From positions 2,390,001 to 2,454,000 of the forward strand of contig NZ_CP137640.1 of assembly GCF_036670025.1 (NCBI RefSeq): a DNA stretch of 64,000 nt, given 5' to 3'. The stretch is from Bacillus_BD oryzisoli. GTDB lineage: Bacteria > Bacillota > Bacilli > Bacillales > Cytobacillaceae. Below, piece by piece: positions 36,274 through 45,306 of the stretch. The notes beneath the pieces were generated by a model. The model saw nothing but the letters and a program-made list of their open reading frames with translations, ran no database searches and had not been told where the DNA came from. Position 1 is the stretch's first letter, and each line of letters opens with the position of its first letter. The translations under genes and the position numbers were made by a program.

Positions 36274-36288
36274 GAGAGGATGACTTTT

Positions 36289-36954
36289 ATGAATAAAAGA
36301 AATCTATTGGAACTAAGAGATTCCCTACGCAGAAGAGGCTTTTGGGTAGATATAGTAGAGGCTGAATTTGTCTTAGATTCATGGTATTCACGATCTAACT
36401 TTAATGAGTTAGTACGTTTATTAAATCAATTTCCGTTGTCTCTTGAAATTGGAGAAAAAGGAATTCGAATAAATTCGGATTCCTTGCCTTCTGGCTTGTT
36501 AAAGCAAATTGAAACAGCATCAAGGGAGGATGTAAAGTACTCTATTAAGGGAAACCTCATTCCTTCTTCATGGAATTATAATGAAAGAAATGATTTGGCT
36601 ATTTTAGAATTAGACTATGGCATTGCTGCCTTAGTGTTTGCTTTAAATAAAGTTGGATTTCAAACTTCTATGAGTTGTGATGGACATGGAAGAAAAGAAG
36701 CGAATATGTGGTTTAACCACCTAGAGTATATGAAAGAAATAAGCAATCTTTTGTTCTCAGCTTCAAAAGAAAACAGCTTTGCTTATGACTGGGAAATTAG
36801 AAAGGAAAACGTAGGTTTTGCTTTAGCTACTAGAAAAAGATTGGCAAATGAAGCTTGGGATGTGAGTAAAATTCAAGATGATGTATTTTCTTTGTCAAAT
36901 TTAATTTTAAAGGAAATCAGTTTGAATAATAGGAAAATAGAAATAGGAAGTTAA
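36289..36954 (+). CDS. Unknown protein inside the R-M operon
   Basis: The 221-residue protein has an N-terminal region (LRDSLRRRGFWVDIVEAEFV) and a central DYGIAALVFALNKVGFQTSM...CDGHGRKEANMWF segment with clustered Asp, Cys and His residues that could bind a metal. No family is recognised. The ATG at 36280 is too close to AGGAGAGG, so the ATG at 36289 is preferred. It follows the M-S fusion by 15 bases and is probably coupled to it. Confidence 0.6.
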   Translation: MNKRNLLELRDSLRRRGFWVDIVEAEFVLDSWYSRSNFNELVRLLNQFPLSLEIGEKGIRINSDSLPSGLLKQIETASREDVKYSIKGNLIPSSWNYNERNDLAILELDYGIAALVFALNKVGFQTSMSCDGHGRKEANMWFNHLEYMKEISNLLFSASKENSFAYDWEIRKENVGFALATRKRLANEAWDVSKIQDDVFSLSNLILKEISLNNRKIEIGS

Positions 36955-37023
36955 GATTATCCATTTATTAAGGTTGTAAAAATCTGTATACTTGAAATGA
37001 GAGTATTATAGGAGGAATTTTGA

Positions 37024-38484
37024 ATGATAACAGGTGAAATTAAAAATAAAGTAGATAAGATTTGGGAGACGTTTTGGACAGGTGGAATTACGAATCCATT
37101 AACGGTTATTGAACAGTTTACTTATTTATTATTTATAAAAGGGCTAGATGAAGTAGAAACAACAAAGGAAAAAGAAGCGGAGTTTCTAGGTTTAGATTAT
37201 GAGGGACTTTTCCCTAAAGATAAACAACACCTACGTTGGCATCGTTTTAAACAACTAGGGTCTCCCGAAGAAATGTATGAAGTGGTTTCAAAAGAAGTTT
37301 TCCCTTTCATTAAGGAACTACATGGGACAGATGATTCAGCTTATTCAAAATACATGGGTGATGCCATGTTTATGATTCCAACTGCCAATATGCTCGCAAA
37401 AATTGTTGATGGTATCGATAATATTCCAATGAAAGACCGTGATACACAAGGGGATCTTTATGAGTATCTCCTTTCAAAAATTGCAACAGCTGGGACAAAT
37501 GGTCAGTTCCGTACACCAAGACATATCATCAAAATGATGGTTGAATTGATGAAACCGACACCTGAAGATATTATTATTGACCCAGCAATGGGATCGGCTG
37601 GATTCTTAGTTGCAGCTAGCGAGTATTTGAGAAATAACCATAGCGACATGTTTTTAGTGCAAGGATTAAAAGAACATTTTCATAATACAATGTTTTACGG
37701 TAATGACATGGACCGCACCATGCTACGCATTGGTGCAATGAACATGATGCTTCATGGTGTAGATAATCCTAACATTGAATATCGAGACTCACTATCTGAA
37801 GTTAACAAGGATAAAGAGACATATACATTGGTTTTAGCAAATCCACCATTTAAAGGATCTTTGGATTATGATGCTGTTTCAAATGATTTGTTGAAAATAG
37901 CAAAAACAAAGAAAACAGAACTACTATTTTTATCATTATTTATTCGGATTTTAAAACCGGGTGGTCGAGCAGCAGTTATTGTTCCTGATGGTGTATTATT
38001 CGGTAGCTCCAATGCGCATAAGCAAATACGTAAAGAAATCATAGATAATCACAAATTAGAAGCTATTATTTCCATGCCTAGTGGCGTATTCAAACCGTAT
38101 GCAGGAGTATCAACGGCCATTATAATTTTCACGAAAACAGGTGCAGGTGGGACTGACAATGTATGGTTTTACAGTATGAAAGCTGATGGTTTCTCATTAG
38201 ATGATAAGCGTACTCCAATTGAAGAAAATGATATACCTGATATTATTGAAAGGTTTAATAATATAGTAGCTGAAAATGAGCGTAAAAGAACCGAGCAGTC
38301 ATTCTTTGTCTCAGTGGGAGAATTACGGGAAAATGATTATGACTTGTCGATTAATAAGTATAAAGAAATTGAATATGAAAAAGTGGAGTATGAGTCTCCA
38401 AAGGTAATACTTGAGAAGGTAGAAATTATTGAAAGAGAGATTATCAAGGGAATACAAGAATTGAAAGAAATGATTCGAGGTTAA
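37024..38484 (+). CDS. hsdM: Type I restriction-modification methyltransferase HsdM
   Basis: The 486-residue N6-adenine methyltransferase has an N-terminal HsdM helical bundle (VIEQFTYLLFIKGLDEVE), TAGTNGQFRTPRHIIKMMVE, SAM motif I DPAMGSAGFLVAA (about 181-193) and catalytic motif IV LANPPFKGS (about 276-284). It modifies host DNA with HsdS. GGAGGAATTTTGA precedes the ATG. hsdS follows after 4 bases. Confidence 0.95.
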   Translation: MITGEIKNKVDKIWETFWTGGITNPLTVIEQFTYLLFIKGLDEVETTKEKEAEFLGLDYEGLFPKDKQHLRWHRFKQLGSPEEMYEVVSKEVFPFIKELHGTDDSAYSKYMGDAMFMIPTANMLAKIVDGIDNIPMKDRDTQGDLYEYLLSKIATAGTNGQFRTPRHIIKMMVELMKPTPEDIIIDPAMGSAGFLVAASEYLRNNHSDMFLVQGLKEHFHNTMFYGNDMDRTMLRIGAMNMMLHGVDNPNIEYRDSLSEVNKDKETYTLVLANPPFKGSLDYDAVSNDLLKIAKTKKTELLFLSLFIRILKPGGRAAVIVPDGVLFGSSNAHKQIRKEIIDNHKLEAIISMPSGVFKPYAGVSTAIIIFTKTGAGGTDNVWFYSMKADGFSLDDKRTPIEENDIPDIIERFNNIVAENERKRTEQSFFVSVGELRENDYDLSINKYKEIEYEKVEYESPKVILEKVEIIEREIIKGIQELKEMIRG

Positions 38485-38488
38485 AATT

Positions 38489-39691
38489 ATGGAAAAAGTT
38501 AATTTGAGTAATCTTATTAAAACTTTAGAGAGTGGTTCAAGGCCAAAAGGTGGCGTTTCTGATAATGGTATTCCAAGTTTAGGGGGAGAACATATAAGTA
38601 AAGAGAATTTATATAAATTTGATAAGGTTAAATATATACCAGAAGATTACTTTAATAACCTTAAAAAAGGTATGATAGAAAAAGAAGATATACTGATTGT
38701 TAAAGACGGTGCAACTACTGGTAGAGTAGCATTTATTGATGAATCATTTCCTTTTGAGAAGTCTGCAATCAACGAACATCTATTTAAATTGAGTGTGGAT
38801 TCTGAAAAGATTTTACCTAAATATCTATACTATTACTTAGTATCAAATAAGGGTAACAACGAAATGATGAAAGATTTCAGAGGTGCAACAGTTGGTGGAA
38901 TAACTAAGAAGTTTATCGATTTTGTTAATGTACCAGTACCTAGTAGCAAGGGTGTGCAGTATAAAATTCTCGATATACTAGATAAGTCACAAAATCTTAT
39001 CTATCAGCGCAATGCTCAAATAGATGCACTAGATCGATTAACTCAAAGTGCTTTTTTGGAGATTTTTGGGGATCCAGTACAAAACTCCAAAAATTGGGTC
39101 AGTGTAACACTTGAAGAATTAGGAGAATGGAAGAGCGGTGGAACACCATCTAGAAGTAATAAAGAATATTTCAAAGGGAATATTCCGTGGCTTTCAGCAG
39201 GCGAACTAAATGATATTTACTCATATTCTAGTAATGAGTATATTACAGAAGAAGCTTTAAAAAATTCAGCAGCAAAGATTATCCCCGTAGGAAGTTTATT
39301 ATTGGGTATGTACGATACAGCAGCATTAAAATCAACAATTAATCAAGTTGAGTGTTCATGTAACCAAGCAGTTGCATTTGCTAAATTAGATGAATCTATT
39401 GTTTCCACTATATTTGTTTATTATTGTATTCAAATTGGAAAGGAACATTATAGGAGACTTCAAAGAGGGGTAAGGCAAAAAAATTTGAACTTAACTATGA
39501 TAAAAAATATATCAATTATTTGCCCTCCTATTGAATTGCAGAGAAAGTTCTCTAATACAATTGATGTGATTTTAGAACAAAGGAGCCATATGGAAAAAGG
39601 CTTGATTGAACTTGAAAATAACTTCGATTCAATTATGCAACGTGCTTTCAATGGCCAATTATTCATCGATGAAAAGGTCTCTAATCTATAA
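38489..39691 (+). CDS. hsdS: Type I specificity subunit HsdS
   Basis: The 400-residue subunit has two target-recognition domains: the first about 1-160 (GSRPKGGVSDNGIPSLGGEH, DILIVKDGATTGRVAF), the second about 205-370 (WKSGGTPSRSNKEYFKGNIP). They are joined by coiled-coil spacers (YQRNAQIDALDRLTQSAFLE). It determines the bipartite site. It is tightly packed between hsdM and hsdR. Confidence 0.95.
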   Translation: MEKVNLSNLIKTLESGSRPKGGVSDNGIPSLGGEHISKENLYKFDKVKYIPEDYFNNLKKGMIEKEDILIVKDGATTGRVAFIDESFPFEKSAINEHLFKLSVDSEKILPKYLYYYLVSNKGNNEMMKDFRGATVGGITKKFIDFVNVPVPSSKGVQYKILDILDKSQNLIYQRNAQIDALDRLTQSAFLEIFGDPVQNSKNWVSVTLEELGEWKSGGTPSRSNKEYFKGNIPWLSAGELNDIYSYSSNEYITEEALKNSAAKIIPVGSLLLGMYDTAALKSTINQVECSCNQAVAFAKLDESIVSTIFVYYCIQIGKEHYRRLQRGVRQKNLNLTMIKNISIICPPIELQRKFSNTIDVILEQRSHMEKGLIELENNFDSIMQRAFNGQLFIDEKVSNL

Positions 39692-39709
39692 ACAAAGGGA
39701 GGGGTAAAT

Positions 39710-42700
39710 GTGTCAAACTTCAGCTTTTTGAAAGACAAAAAACAATACAGAAGTTTTACTAATGCTTGTTTTGAAGCGGAAAAGGCTTTAGTTGTCAGTC
39801 CAGCAGTGAGCGCGATTCAGTCACGACGCGCGTTGGAACTGGCAGTTAAATGGGTCTACAGCTTTGATAGTGCAGCAAAGATTCCCTACCAAGATAATTT
39901 ATCGAGCTTAATTCATGATGCTAACTTTTTAGCTATTATTGATGAAGTTTTATTACCACTTATGAAATACATTGTGAAACTGGGGAATGTAGCTGTTCAT
40001 ACAAATGCTCCAATTTCTCGTGATGAAGCGGTATTATCGCTTCATCACCTACATCAATTTATTTCGTGGATTGATTATTGCTACTCGGATGAATTTACAG
40101 CAGGTGAATTTGATGAATCTCTTCTTCAGTTTGGTGAAGAAAAACGAGTACGTCCTGAAGAACTGAAAGATTTATATGAGCAATTAAGTTCCAAAGATAA
40201 AAAACTCGAAGAAGTGATGAAGGAAAATGAACATCTGCGTAAGGGTGTGACGGAAAAACGGGAACACAATACGAAGTATTACAACTTCCAAGTAGATGAG
40301 TTAAAAGAATTTGAAACACGACTTAAATACATTGATTTGGATTTAAAGCTAGCTGGATGGGAGTTTTATAAGGATATTGTTCGTGAATACCCAGTCGAAG
40401 GGATGCCGAACAATGCTGGTTCAGGTTTTGTGGACTATGTACTGTTTGGCGATAACGGAAAACCACTTGCGGTTGTTGAAGCAAAAAGAACTTCAAAGGA
40501 TCCGAAAATTGGTCGACAGCAAGCTAAGTTATATGCGGATTGCATTGAAACAATGGCAGGTACACGCCCGGTTATTTTCTATACTAATGGCTTTGAAACA
40601 TATATTTGGCACGATCCATATCCGCCAAGAAAAGTATCTGGGTTCTATAATAAGGAAGAATTAAGCCTACTGATGGATCGTCGTGAAATGAAGCGGCCTT
40701 TTAAAGACATAGAGATAAACGATTCTATCAGTAACCGTTATTATCAAAAAGAAGCTATTTTAGCTGTATGCGATGCTTTAACACGTAATCAACGAAAAGC
40801 CTTACTTGTCATGGCGACTGGTAGCGGTAAAACGAGAACGGCTATTTCCATTGTTGACGTGCTAGCCCGACATAATTGGGTGAAAAATGTCCTATTCCTA
40901 GCTGACCGCAAAACGTTATTGAATCAAGCATACAAAAATTTTAATACGCTATTGCCAAGTTTAACAATATGTAATCTATTAGACAATAAGGACAACCCAG
41001 AAGAAAGTAGAATGGTGTTTTCTACGTATCCAACCATGATGAATGCGATAGACGATGTAAGAAGAAAAGATGGCAAGAAACTATTTACGGTTGGTCACTT
41101 TGATTTAATCATAATTGATGAATCACATCGCAGTATTTATAAAAAATATCGAAGCATCTTTGATTACTTTGACGGCATTTTACTTGGTTTAACGGCTACA
41201 CCAAAAGATGAAATTGATAAAAATACGTATGAAGTATTTGATCTTGAAAATGGTGTCCCAACGTATGCTTATGAATTGGAACAAGCAGTAAATGATGGAT
41301 ACTTAGTTGACTATCGAACAATTGAAACGAAGATGAAGTTTCTGGAAGATGGGATTCATTACGATGATTTATCAAATGAAGAAAAAGAAAAATACGAGGA
41401 AACTTTTGATGAAGAAGATTTCAGGGAAGATATTGATAGTTCTGCCTTAAATGAGTGGTTATTTAATGACAACACAATCGACACTGTTCTGAAAAATCTA
41501 ATGGAAAAGGGAATTCGTGTTGAAGGTGGAGACAAATTAGGTAAGACAATTATTTTTGCTAAAAATCATAATCATGCAGAAAGAATTGCTGAACGTTTTG
41601 ATATTCTATTTCCGGAGTATAAAGGTGATTTTGCACGAGTTATAGATTATAGCGTGAATTATTATCAAACCCTTATCGACGATTTTTCTGAAGTGAAAAA
41701 GCTTCCACAAATTGCAGTTTCAGTTGATATGCTTGATACAGGTGTTGACATTCCTGAAGTAGTAAATCTTGTTTTCTTTAAAAAGGTTCGTTCAAAATCG
41801 AAGTTCTGGCAAATGATTGGTCGGGGAACGCGTCTTTGTCCTGATCTATTAGGAATCGGAGAGGATAAAACACATTTCCTTATTTTTGACTATTGCGGAA
41901 ACTTTGATTTCTTTCGAGAAAATCCGAAAGGAATGGACGGTCAAGTTGGGAAAAGTCTTACAGAAAAACTCTTTAATGCGAAAGTGGATATTATTCGTGA
42001 GTTGCAAGGTCTTGATTATCAGACAGGAGAATATATTGCCCATCGAAATGAATTAGTGAATGAAGTGGCAAAAAAATTTTTATCGCTCGATAGTGAGAAT
42101 TTCAGGGTAAGACAGCATATTCAGTATGTAGAAAAATTCAAGAATCGTACGAATTGGAATACTTTATCTGTCCTTGATACAAATGAGATTAAAGATCATA
42201 TTTCACCAATTATTGTTCCGATGAATGATGATGAATTTGCCAAGCGTTTTGATTTAGTCATGTATACCATTGAATTAGCTAAATTACAAACACGAAATGC
42301 AACGAAACCTATTCGAAGTGTTATCAAAACAGCAGAAGCACTATCAAAGCTAGGTACGATTCCACAAGTGTTAGAAGCAAAACCAATTATAGATAAGGTT
42401 TTAACTGAAGAGTTCTGGGATAGTGCGGATATATTTGAATTGGATTCTGTTCGTGAAGCGTTAAGGGATTTAATCAAATTCATCGAAAAAGAAACACAAA
42501 AAATATATTTTACGAATTTCCAAGATGAAGTACTTGAAGTCAAAGAGAACGGCCCAATGTATAATGTGAACGATTTACAAAGTTATAAGAAAAAGGTTCA
42601 TCATTACCTCAATCAGCATAAGGACCAAATAGCAATTTATAAATTAAACAATAATAAGGCATTGACGGCACAGGATGTAGAAATGCTTGAAAACATCTTG

Positions 42701-43048
42701 TGGAACGAACTTGGAACAAAAGAGGATTATGAGAAAGACTTTGGTGATACTCCAATCACTAAGCTCGTACGCCAAATTGTAGGGCTAGATCCTCAAGCAG
42801 CAAACGCAGCCTTTTCTGAATTTCTTTCAGAAGAACGACTTAATATCAATCAAGTTCGATTTGTTAAATTAATTGTCGATTATGTCGTGAAAAACGGAAC
42901 ACTTGATAAGAAGGTGCTGCAACAAGAGCCATTCAAGACCGTGGGTAGTATTGTCGAATTGTTTAAAAATAACATGGATGATGCAAGAAAAATTATCGGG
43001 GTTATTGATCAAATTAATAAAAATGCGGAAGAAATTGCCGGGGCTTAA
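39710..43048 (+). CDS. hsdR: Type I restriction endonuclease HsdR with N-terminal DUF4145
   Basis: The 1112-residue motor-nuclease subunit has a DUF4145-type N-terminus (about 10-125, FEAEKALVVSPAVSAIQSRR), a coiled coil, an HSDR_N nuclease (VDYVLFGDNG...AVVEAKRTS, about 241-258), two RecA-like motor domains (MATGSGKTRTA about 365-375, IIIDESHRS about 468-476, SVDMLDTGVDIPEV, QMIGRGTRLC) and a helical C-terminus. It translocates and cuts unmodified DNA. A GTG start follows GGGAGGGGTAAAT. Confidence 0.95.
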   Translation: MSNFSFLKDKKQYRSFTNACFEAEKALVVSPAVSAIQSRRALELAVKWVYSFDSAAKIPYQDNLSSLIHDANFLAIIDEVLLPLMKYIVKLGNVAVHTNAPISRDEAVLSLHHLHQFISWIDYCYSDEFTAGEFDESLLQFGEEKRVRPEELKDLYEQLSSKDKKLEEVMKENEHLRKGVTEKREHNTKYYNFQVDELKEFETRLKYIDLDLKLAGWEFYKDIVREYPVEGMPNNAGSGFVDYVLFGDNGKPLAVVEAKRTSKDPKIGRQQAKLYADCIETMAGTRPVIFYTNGFETYIWHDPYPPRKVSGFYNKEELSLLMDRREMKRPFKDIEINDSISNRYYQKEAILAVCDALTRNQRKALLVMATGSGKTRTAISIVDVLARHNWVKNVLFLADRKTLLNQAYKNFNTLLPSLTICNLLDNKDNPEESRMVFSTYPTMMNAIDDVRRKDGKKLFTVGHFDLIIIDESHRSIYKKYRSIFDYFDGILLGLTATPKDEIDKNTYEVFDLENGVPTYAYELEQAVNDGYLVDYRTIETKMKFLEDGIHYDDLSNEEKEKYEETFDEEDFREDIDSSALNEWLFNDNTIDTVLKNLMEKGIRVEGGDKLGKTIIFAKNHNHAERIAERFDILFPEYKGDFARVIDYSVNYYQTLIDDFSEVKKLPQIAVSVDMLDTGVDIPEVVNLVFFKKVRSKSKFWQMIGRGTRLCPDLLGIGEDKTHFLIFDYCGNFDFFRENPKGMDGQVGKSLTEKLFNAKVDIIRELQGLDYQTGEYIAHRNELVNEVAKKFLSLDSENFRVRQHIQYVEKFKNRTNWNTLSVLDTNEIKDHISPIIVPMNDDEFAKRFDLVMYTIELAKLQTRNATKPIRSVIKTAEALSKLGTIPQVLEAKPIIDKVLTEEFWDSADIFELDSVREALRDLIKFIEKETQKIYFTNFQDEVLEVKENGPMYNVNDLQSYKKKVHHYLNQHKDQIAIYKLNNNKALTAQDVEMLENILWNELGTKEDYEKDFGDTPITKLVRQIVGLDPQAANAAFSEFLSEERLNINQVRFVKLIVDYVVKNGTLDKKVLQQEPFKTVGSIVELFKNNMDDARKIIGVIDQINKNAEEIAGA

Positions 43049-43087
43049 TGTTCGAGAAGTTATTTGGCAAATTAATAATAATGATGA

Positions 43088-43126
43088 GAAAGACATCTTG
43101 AACTTATTTCAAGGTGTCTTTCTTTA
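43088..43126 (+). terminator. Terminator of the type I R-M operon
   Basis: GAAAGACATCTTGAA (43088-43102) pairs with TTCAAGGTGTCTTTC (43108-43122) around ACTTA, followed by a T-rich tail. The stem is 15 bp. Confidence 0.8.
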
Positions 43127-43261
43127 TTAGGGGTAAAGTAATTAAGTTATTACAACATAGAAGGAATCTTCTGAATGAATGAGGAATTAATTAAACCCAA
43201 TCAATTTCAAATTTATAATAAATGTAAATGTTTAACAGTAGTTATTAATTGGGGGGATTGA

Positions 43262-43453
43262 ATGGGAAGAAAATTATCTTATCTCGAAGTTAAAGAGACA
43301 TTTGAAAAAAGGGGTTACAAGTTATTAGAAAGTGAATATAAAGGTAAAGACATTACCATAGGCTGGACGGCTAATACCATTTGTGAAATTATACGACATA
43401 CCATAGTAGCGTTAACGATAAATAATCTGAATGTAACGGTATCGGAAGATTAA
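43262..43453 (+). CDS. Small DUF723-like protein
   Basis: The 63-residue protein's N-terminal half (LSYLEVKETFEKRGYKLLES) resembles DUF723, found in phage and mobile-element DNA-binding proteins; the second half does not continue the domain. GGGGGGATTGA precedes the ATG, so it is probably translated. Its function is unknown. A terminator follows at 43503. Confidence 0.5.
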   Translation: MGRKLSYLEVKETFEKRGYKLLESEYKGKDITIGWTANTICEIIRHTIVALTINNLNVTVSED

Positions 43454-43502
43454 GTTAGCATTACTAATCCTTTAATTTGTGGATGATCTATAAGGTGAAA
43501 TA

Positions 43503-43531
43503 AAAACGCTAAAATTAATCTAGCGTTTTTT
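43503..43531 (+). terminator. Terminator after the DUF723-like gene
   Basis: AAAACGCTA pairs with TAGCGTTTT, followed by a T-run. Confidence 0.8.
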
Positions 43532-43575
43532 ATATATAAACCTCCAATACTCTAGTCAAAAGCATAGAGTAATAG

Positions 43576-43596
43576 TATTATTATTATTATTATTAT
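43576..43596 (+). repeat. TAT trinucleotide tract
   Basis: Seven perfect TAT units end directly before TTGACT (43598-43603), a possible -35 box of the following gene. Length changes could alter promoter strength. Confidence 0.65.
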
Positions 43597-43653
43597 TTTG
43601 ACTTGCCGGTCCCAAATAATAATAAAATACTTAAGAGAGGAATATAACATATT

Positions 43654-44052
43654 ATGAAATTATTAGAGGCATATGAAGCCAAACGTGATCTTATCCATAA
43701 AGAACGTGAACTAATACGTCAGGAAAAAGTGATAATGGATAAAATCATAGCAGAGCTTATTAAATCAAACAAGGCAATTAAAAACGAATCATCTGAAATT
43801 CAATTTGAAAAAGAAAGTGAATTACCAAAAAAACAGCAAATTCAAAAGGGTCAAATTTCCTCTATTGATCTTGCAGAAATCATAAAACCTGTTCTTGTAA
43901 CAAATCAAAAGATGACAGCTAAAGAACTTGAAGCATATCTACGTGATAACTTTGGTTTTACATGGAAAGCATTTGATGCAACAATGAGAAGTTTACGAAC
44001 AAAAGGTTATTTGAAATTTAAAAAAGAAAACAATTACTATATCTTGGAGTAA
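43654..44052 (+). CDS. Coiled-coil/winged-helix protein
   Basis: The 132-residue protein has an N-terminal coiled coil (about 1-45: EAYEAKRDLIHKERELIRQE), a polar linker and a C-terminal winged-helix-like part (about 70-132: SIDLAEIIKPVLV, MTAKELEAYLRDNFGFTWKA, YLKFKKENNYYIL). It looks like a small DNA-binding protein. GAGAGGAATATAACATATT precedes the ATG. Monocistronic, with terminator. Confidence 0.6.
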   Translation: MKLLEAYEAKRDLIHKERELIRQEKVIMDKIIAELIKSNKAIKNESSEIQFEKESELPKKQQIQKGQISSIDLAEIIKPVLVTNQKMTAKELEAYLRDNFGFTWKAFDATMRSLRTKGYLKFKKENNYYILE

Positions 44053-44060
44053 TTAAATTA

Positions 44061-44091
44061 ATGGTACTAGTAATAGCTAGTGCCATTTTTT
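44061..44091 (+). terminator. Terminator of the winged-helix gene
   Basis: ATGGTACTA pairs with TAGTGCCAT around an 8-base loop, followed by T6. Confidence 0.8.
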
Positions 44092-44108
44092 ATATGCTAA
44101 GTTAAGGG

Positions 44109-44266
44109 TAAATGTTTATGTTGATGTAAATGTAAACATTTATATTAATATTAATAGCTTTGTTCATTTTTGTTTAAAGTTGCCCAATTTGGCAACTACA
44201 TATATAAATGTAACGGTGCGTGTAATATAAGTCAACAATTTGTTGAATAGGATGTAACAAATTGTT
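44109..44266. repeat. Cluster of three inverted repeats
   Basis: TAAATGTTTA/TAAACATTTA (44109-44142), GTTGCC/GGCAAC (44179-44196) and AACAATTTGTT/AACAAATTGTT (44234-44266) follow each other in AT-rich DNA. They may be operator sites or a relic of a replication or transfer region. Confidence 0.45.
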
Positions 44267-44539
44267 AAGTGTGAGTTACCAAATGTGTATTGGAAATAAA
44301 CTTAGATGTAGATGAGGGTCTATTGGAAAAATAGTTTAAGGAGTCGCTGCAACTGTTAAGTCTGGAATCAGAACATAATTAGGTGGAAATGAAAATGAAA
44401 CTAAAATTATTAATGAAAGTAGGAGCTGGAGCAATAAAGGTAGTGAAACAGATACAAAGATAAATAAATATGTACATTCAGAAGAAAAAAAGGATATTAA
44501 GGAATTATTAGAATTTGGAACAAAAGTGGTGAACAAAAG

Positions 44540-44748
44540 AACTTACTAAAAGAAAAGTAAGACCATTGGACAAATATAAATTATATTTACTTGTGGAAAT
44601 TGGTAAAAGAAAATGATGTTTGGAGTATGCTAGAATATCAGCAAGTCGTAATAAGAAAAATCACGAAATATGCCCTAGGGACAATAGGCCTTATATGAGA
44701 GCATTTAAAAGTATTGGTGAATTAGAAGCAGAATTAGCAGAATATTAA
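44540..44748 (+). pseudogene. Decayed gene of unknown function
   Basis: Two adjoining frames read PLDKYKLYLLVEIGKRK and EYARISASRNKKNHEICPRD...RAFKSIGELEAELAEY, ending in TAA and separated by one frameshift near 44612. A hairpin terminator with TTCG loop follows 54 bases later, as for a true gene end. No family is recognised. Confidence 0.4.
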
Positions 44749-44801
44749 TTAGAATTTAATGAATATCAAGAAAAAAACCACGAGAATTAATAAAAGAATA
44801 A

Positions 44802-44824
44802 AGTGCTTCGGCACTCTTTTTTTT
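44802..44824 (+). terminator. Terminator with TTCG tetraloop
   Basis: AGTGC-TTCG-GCACT followed by a T-run of eight. Confidence 0.85.
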
Positions 44825-45306
44825 GTCTGTAAAACAGACAACCGCATTCAATAAAAAAATATTATTTTATATCTCATTTATACTGACTAAAAGTAATAAG
44901 ACTTCTGGACATAATATTCTAGATGGGCTTTTAGACAGGGTAATGGGGTATTTCTAATAATAAATAAAAATAACAATTTCCTATGTGTCCCGAACCCATA
45001 AATATTTGATATGATATTGTTCTAATTTATGAGTTTAGTTGATAAGTGTGTATTCAACTTAATTTCTAGATATGAAATTAAGTTTTAATTTGGATATAAT
45101 GTATACTTTAAATTAGAGATCTTCTAAGTGATCCGTTATCTTTAAAATGTAGAATACTTTCCTTTTTGATAACTCTTTAAGATCATAATTTTTTCTATTA
45201 AATAAAATCTTAATTTTATATTATTCGGGAATAATGATCCCCTTGTTTTGTTCCAGGTTCAAAAATGATAAAATTATAATAGTTTGGAAATTGGAGAGTG
45301 AATTGT
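44825..45306. other. Gene-free stretch
   Basis: AT-rich region before the type IIG-like locus. A TATAAT at 45275-45280 may be its -10 box, without a clear -35. Confidence 0.4.
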
